From: Pengzhenrongella sp031582905
Lineage (GTDB): Bacteria > Actinomycetota > Actinomycetes > Actinomycetales > Cellulomonadaceae
Reading direction: 5' to 3'
DNA: 64,000 nucleotides
NCBI RefSeq assembly: GCF_031582905.1
Contig: NZ_CP133990.1
Location: 3,038,001 to 3,102,000 of the forward strand
Part shown: piece after piece, positions 60,654-64,000 of the stretch
Layout of the letters: every line of letters starts with the position of its first letter
How positions within the stretch are numbered: position 1 is the first letter of the stretch
The notes under the pieces: generated by a model
What the model was told of the DNA's origin: nothing
Database searches by the model: none
The model's input: only the letters and a program-made list of their open reading frames with translations
Program-made: the position numbers and the translations under genes

Positions 60654-61736
60654 TCAGCGGCTCTTCGAGCCGTCGTCCTTCCCGTCCCCCTGGTGCTGCC
60701 CGGCGGACAGCCGCAGCTCGCGGCCACGCTGGACGTCCTCCTGGTGCTTCTCCTCGTTCTTCTCGATCTTGCTCGTGTCGCGCGGCGGCAGCTGGAGGGT
60801 CTCCTCCGCCTCGATGCCCGCCTGCAGCTGGCGCCCACGCTCGAGCTCGGCGTCCAGCTCCGCGCCGAACAGCAGCGCGTTGTTCATGATCCACAGCCAC
60901 AGCAGAAAGATGATCACGCCGGCCAGCGCACCGTACGTCGCGCTGTAGCTGCTGAAGTTCGCGACGTAGAAGCCGAAGCCGAGCGACGCGAGGACGGCGA
61001 CGATGATCGCGACGAACGCGCCCACGCTCATCCAGCGGAACTTCGGCTGCTGCACGTTCGGCGTGCCGTAGTACAGGATCGCGATGACCAGCGCGACGAG
61101 GGCAGCCAGGACCGGCCACTTGGCGATGCTCCACACGGTCAGGGCGGCGTCGCCCAGGCCGACGGCGTTCCCGATCGCCTCGGCGAGCGGACCGCTGACG
61201 ACGAGCGCGAGCGCCACCACCGCGATGATCACCACGGCGATGAGCGTGATGAGGAGCATGATCGGGCGCAGCTTCCAGAACGGGCGCCCCTCCTCGACCT
61301 CGTACATGCGGTTCATGGCCCGGCTGAACGCGGTCACGAACCCCGAGGCGGACCACAGCGCACCGAGGAGGCCGGTGACGAGCCCGAGGCCCGCCGCCGG
61401 CGCGGTGGCGAGGCCCGCGATGGTCTCCTCGATCGTGTCGGTGATCTCGACGCCGAGGTCGCCGGCGACCCCGAGCAGCGCGTCGGTGGTCTCCTGCGGG
61501 TCACCGACGAGCCCGACCAGCGAGACGACGGCCAGCAGACCGGGGAACAGCGCGAGCACGCCGTAGTAGGTGAGTGCGGCGGCGAGATCGGTGCACTGGT
61601 CCTTGCCGAACTCGCGCAGCGTCTTGCGCAGGATGTACTTCCACGACGGCTTGGTCAGGTCCGAGAGCTCGTCGGGCTTGCGGGAGTCGTCGGGGTGCGG
61701 CGCATCGGCCTTGTGCTCGTCGGTCTTGCCGGCCAT
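60654..61736 (-). CDS. YihY/BrkB-family inner membrane protein
   Basis: 360 residues. The conserved opening KPSWKYILRKTLREFGKDQCTDLAAALTYYGVLALFPGLLAVVSLVGL is the YihY signature (helix 1). Further helices include LLGALWSASGFVTAFSRAMNRMYEVEEGRPFWKLRP, LITLIAVVIIAVVALALVVSG and GVIIFLLWLWIMNNALLFGAELDAELER. The C-terminal 60 residues are charged and cytoplasmic. Despite an old RNase BN label the family has no known nuclease activity. The ATG follows aggag. It is the last gene of the set running from the right edge, with 100 bp separating it from the DUF3618 gene. Confidence 0.9.
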   Translation of the reverse strand: MAGKTDEHKADAPHPDDSRKPDELSDLTKPSWKYILRKTLREFGKDQCTDLAAALTYYGVLALFPGLLAVVSLVGLVGDPQETTDALLGVAGDLGVEITDTIEETIAGLATAPAAGLGLVTGLLGALWSASGFVTAFSRAMNRMYEVEEGRPFWKLRPIMLLITLIAVVIIAVVALALVVSGPLAEAIGNAVGLGDAALTVWSIAKWPVLAALVALVIAILYYGTPNVQQPKFRWMSVGAFVAIIVAVLASLGFGFYVANFSSYSATYGALAGVIIFLLWLWIMNNALLFGAELDAELERGRQLQAGIEAEETLQLPPRDTSKIEKNEEKHQEDVQRGRELRLSAGQHQGDGKDDGSKSR

Positions 61737-61836
61737 CGGGTCTCCTGCGTCGTGGTGGTCGGGGTGGCCGGTCGCGCCGGCACGGTGAGACGGCCGCGGA
61801 CCCGGGACGTGTCCCGGGCCCGCGGCGATGCGTGGA

Positions 61837-62598
61837 TCAGCCCTGCTGGTCGGACTTGACGCGCTGCGCGGCGTCCGTGGCGTCGCCGCGGACCTCCTGC
61901 GCCGCGTCCGTGCCCTCCTGCTTGACCGTCTGGGCAGCCTCGGTGGCCGTCTCCTTGACGGACTGCACGGCCTCCATGGCTGGCTCGCGCAGCTCCTGGG
62001 CGATGCCCTGGGCCTTGTCCTTCGCCATGTCGCCGAGCGGCTGCGCCTTCTCCTTGACGGCGTGGGCGGCGTCCCGCTCGCGCTTGCTCGACGGCAGCAG
62101 CGCGGCCCCGATGAGCCCCAGGCCGAACGCCACGAGACCGGCGGCGAGCGGGTTGCCCTCGGCCTGGCGGCGGACGGCGGCCGGCGCGCCGGCGGCAGCG
62201 TCACCGGCCGAGTGCGCCCGGTCCGTCGCCGAGTGCAGCGCACCCTGCAGCGACGAGCCCGCTGCGGACGCCTTGTCCTGCAGGGCGCCGCCGCCCGACG
62301 ACGACGCATCGTGCGCGGAGCCCGCGAGGGACGACGCCCGGTCCTGCACGGCATGCCCGGCGGAGGACGCCCGGTCCTGCACGGCGTGACCGGCGGAGAC
62401 CGCCGAGTCCTTGGCATCCGACACAGTGCCCATGACCTTCTCCTTCACGCTCTCGACGACACCCTTGGCCTTGTCGACCTGACGGTGGGCGATGTTGCTG
62501 GGGCTGACCTTGTCGGTCAGCGCGTCGACGTCACTGCTCAGCTCGGCGCGCGTGCGCTCGATCTCCTGGCGGATCTGCTCCGGGTCGTTGCTGCTCAT
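61837..62598 (-). CDS. DUF3618 protein with LEA-like amphipathic repeats
   Basis: 253 residues. The N-terminal DUF3618 helix is PEQIRQEIERTRAELSSDVDALTDKVSP. A Ser/Ala/Asp-rich central part holds an 11-residue duplication (GHAVQDRASSA) encoded by a 33-bp repeat. One membrane helix, LAAGLVAFGLGLIGAALLP, follows, then a long amphipathic tail (KEKAQPLGDMAKDKAQGIAQ, VKETATEAAQTVKQEGTDAA) like LEA/apolipophorin helices. Such proteins are thought to support envelope or desiccation tolerance, but the function is not established. The ATG has aggagg 7 nt upstream and overlaps the previous stop as ATGA. Confidence 0.8.
   Translation of the reverse strand: MSSNDPEQIRQEIERTRAELSSDVDALTDKVSPSNIAHRQVDKAKGVVESVKEKVMGTVSDAKDSAVSAGHAVQDRASSAGHAVQDRASSLAGSAHDASSSGGGALQDKASAAGSSLQGALHSATDRAHSAGDAAAGAPAAVRRQAEGNPLAAGLVAFGLGLIGAALLPSSKRERDAAHAVKEKAQPLGDMAKDKAQGIAQELREPAMEAVQSVKETATEAAQTVKQEGTDAAQEVRGDATDAAQRVKSDQQG
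62333..62397 (-). repeat. 33-bp direct repeat inside the DUF3618 gene
   Basis: Two adjacent units (62333-62364 and 62365-62397) share gacgcccggtcctgcacggc and most of the rest. They encode the duplicated GHAVQDRASSA segment. Confidence 0.65.
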
Positions 62599-63065
62599 CG
62601 TGCTGCCTCCTGGTTGCCGTGCAGTGCGTCGGGGATCTTCTTGACGGTGTCGGTGGTCTTGGGCATGCCCTTGACCGCCTCCATCTCCTTCTTGCCACGC
62701 AAGGCCAGGACCGCCGCGACGATGCCCCACAGGACCGCGATGACGAGGAACCCGAGCGCGGGGGCCTCCCACCAGTCCCCGAGCGCCCACGCCGCCGCGA
62801 GGGACAGGAACAGCACGGTCAGATGACCGGTGTACCCCGCGCCGGCGAACATCCCGACGCCCTTGCTCGCCTGCTTCGCGGACTGGGTGGCCTCGGCCTT
62901 GGCGAGCGCGACCTCCTGGCGCATGAGCGTCGAGAGGTCACTGGTCACCTCGGAGAAGAGCTGCCCGATCGACGGGGAGTCTCCGCTCCCCGAGCCCGTC
63001 GCCGAGCCCGCGGAGGTGCCCATGGCGGTGGCGCCGCCGGTGCCGTATGGGTCGGAGGTCGTCAT
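62595..63065 (-). CDS. Phage holin superfamily-like (Holin-X/DUF1469) membrane protein
   Basis: 156 residues. A Gly/Ser/Thr-rich N-terminus precedes the amphipathic segment SIGQLFSEVTSDLSTLMRQEVALAKAEATQSAKQASKG, then two helices (GHLTVLFLSLAAAWALGDWW, ALGFLVIAVLWGIVAAVLAL) and a basic tail. This layout defines the actinobacterial holin-X family, which is chromosomal and not tied to phage. Both ends overlap neighbours by ATGA. The role is unknown; with its two partners it likely acts at the cytoplasmic membrane. Confidence 0.82.
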   Translation of the reverse strand: MTTSDPYGTGGATAMGTSAGSATGSGSGDSPSIGQLFSEVTSDLSTLMRQEVALAKAEATQSAKQASKGVGMFAGAGYTGHLTVLFLSLAAAWALGDWWEAPALGFLVIAVLWGIVAAVLALRGKKEMEAVKGMPKTTDTVKKIPDALHGNQEAAR

Positions 63066-63966
63066 GCCGTGCCCCCGAGCCCACCGGTCGTGCGCGGCAC
63101 GTCCGGGGTGCCGAGGCCCGACGTCCCGGTGCCGTACGCCGACGTGGTGGGCGCCGCGTAGGTGTCCGTCGTCGGGGCGGTGTAGGTGTCCGTGGTCGGC
63201 GTCGCGTACGTACCGGTGGTGTAGCCGGCCGAGCCGGAGCCGGCGGTCACCTGGGCCGTGGAGTCGGCGTCGTCGGACGCGTCGTCCTTCAGGCTGCGCG
63301 CGAGGCGCCCGACGACGAGGCCCGCACCGGCCGCGATGGCCAGGAACGTGCCGGGATTGCGGCGCGCGTAGTGGGTGACCTCCGACAGCAGGTCCGCGGG
63401 CTCCTTGCTCTCGAACCACGTGGCCACGGAGTCGACGACGCCGGCGGCCTGGTTCGCGAGGTTGGACGCCACGCCCGGCTGCTCGGACGAGCTCGCCATC
63501 GTGGTGAGCTCACCGCTGACCGCGCGGATCGCGTCCGCGAGAGCGGACTTCTGCGTGCCGACCTGGGACGTCAGCTGGCTGCGGGTCTGGTCGAGGACGT
63601 CCTTGGCCTGGCGGCGGGCCTCGTCGGCCACGTGCGCGGCCTCCTCCTTGGCGGTGCCGGCGACCCGGCTGCCCGCCTCGGTGGCGGTCTGCTTGACGTT
63701 CTGCGCCTCACCGGCGACCTGGTCCTTGACCTCGCCGGCCTTCTCCTTGGCCTGGCCGGCCTTCTCCTTGGCAGCCCCTTGGCGCCGGAGTCCTGACCGG
63801 AGTCGTCGTCGGCGACGTGCGCACCCTGGTAGGTCGTCGTCCCGAGCGTGCCGGTGTCGTAGGCACCCGACCCGGCCGGGTACGACGGCGGCATGGTGGT
63901 GTCGTCGCCGGTCGTCGGGACGGTCCCCGGAGGGCGGGTGGACGGGTTGTCGTAGCTCTCGGTCAT
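63062..63966 (-). CDS. LEA-like envelope/stress protein with one membrane helix (apparent frameshift)
   Basis: About 301 residues. An N-terminal Thr/Pro/Gly/Tyr region (PPSYPAGSGAYDTGTLG) is followed by an amphipathic Lys/Glu/Ala helix (AAKEKAGQAKEKAGEVKDQV, ADEARRQAKDVLDQTRSQL). Next come STWFESKEP-like spacer sequence and a short hydrophobic helix (PGTFLAIAAGAGLVVGRLA). The C-terminal tail repeats PTTDTY (three times). The start frame breaks at DSGAKG in the C run 63775-63778; one base joins it to AAKEKAG. The ATG at 63966 follows gagaggcaagaac. It is the first gene of the ATGA-coupled trio. Function unknown. Confidence 0.75.
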
Positions 63967-64000
63967 GTTCTTGCCTCTCGTGGAGTGCTGGTCTGCTGGC

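Noticed and set aside
62595..63065. Prophage remnant suggested by the holin-like gene
   Set aside because: Holin-X/DUF1469 genes are common chromosomal genes in actinobacteria; no integrase, att site or other phage gene is present.

Overview
The window is chromosomal DNA from a very GC-rich actinobacterium. Codons nearly always end in G or C, GTG starts are common, and there are no tRNA, rRNA, CRISPR, phage or insertion-sequence features. Gene content and order suggest a micrococcalean actinomycete, possibly near Cellulomonadaceae (inference). Compared from memory with Mycobacterium tuberculosis, the left part (about 1-16 kb) follows the Rv1165-Rv1207 neighbourhood: typA, an Rv1171-like membrane protein, ferredoxin, dapC, dapD, dapE, a LOG-family protein and folP2. 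The right-centre part (about 28-55 kb) follows Rv1077-Rv1112: cbs, metB, greA, DUF4307, mca, a short prenyl synthase, phoH2, fumC, xseAB, ispH and ychF. The window is therefore mostly conserved housekeeping backbone with lineage-specific insertions.

Layout. 1-4.7 kb: a membrane glycosyltransferase-like gene, folP2-like, LOG, then divergent dapE/dapD. 4.7-11 kb: a lysozyme-like anchored protein, citrate synthase, dapC, ferredoxin, a small SH3-like protein and a VanW protein. 11-16 kb: flavin reductase, a small membrane protein, a BCCT transporter and typA. 16-28 kb: two tandem oligopeptide/dipeptide ABC operons, each with a lipoprotein, two permeases and a fused OppD-OppF ATPase. 28-37 kb: ychF, an ABC exporter, rmuC, ispH, xseA, xseB and a PfkB kinase. 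37-46.5 kb: carbonic anhydrase, fumC, a PatB-type C-S lyase, phoH2, a cis-prenyltransferase, hemolysin III-like, nitrilase-like, an Rv1083-like membrane protein and mca. 46.5-55 kb: DUF4307, greA, ilvA, an AI-2E family protein, metB, msrA, an FKBP, cbs and a Bax-inhibitor-like protein. 55.5-60.6 kb: an ABC exporter with a two-component system, then a siderophore-interacting flavoprotein behind a DtxR/IdeR-like iron box. 60.6-64 kb: YihY and a three-gene stress/envelope cassette.

How the genes work together. dapD, dapE and dapC supply the succinylase route to meso-diaminopimelate and lysine. gltA and fumC belong to the TCA cycle. ispH and the prenyl synthase belong to isoprenoid supply. cbs, metB, PatB, msrA and mca form a sulfur and thiol-redox group. 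Many neighbours overlap by GTGA or ATGA, which implies translational coupling. At least nine genes have a TANNNT-like -10 box 6-8 nt before the start codon, which implies leaderless mRNAs.

Main caveat. Twenty-three of the 58 genes listed are interrupted by reading-frame breaks (27 sites). Nearly all lie in or beside short G or C runs and are repaired by adding one (rarely two) bases. This pattern looks like homopolymer under-calling in the sequence, so I annotate these genes across the breaks instead of calling them pseudogenes. The most unusual structural feature I found is a set of short tandem duplications that span stop codons at several genes.
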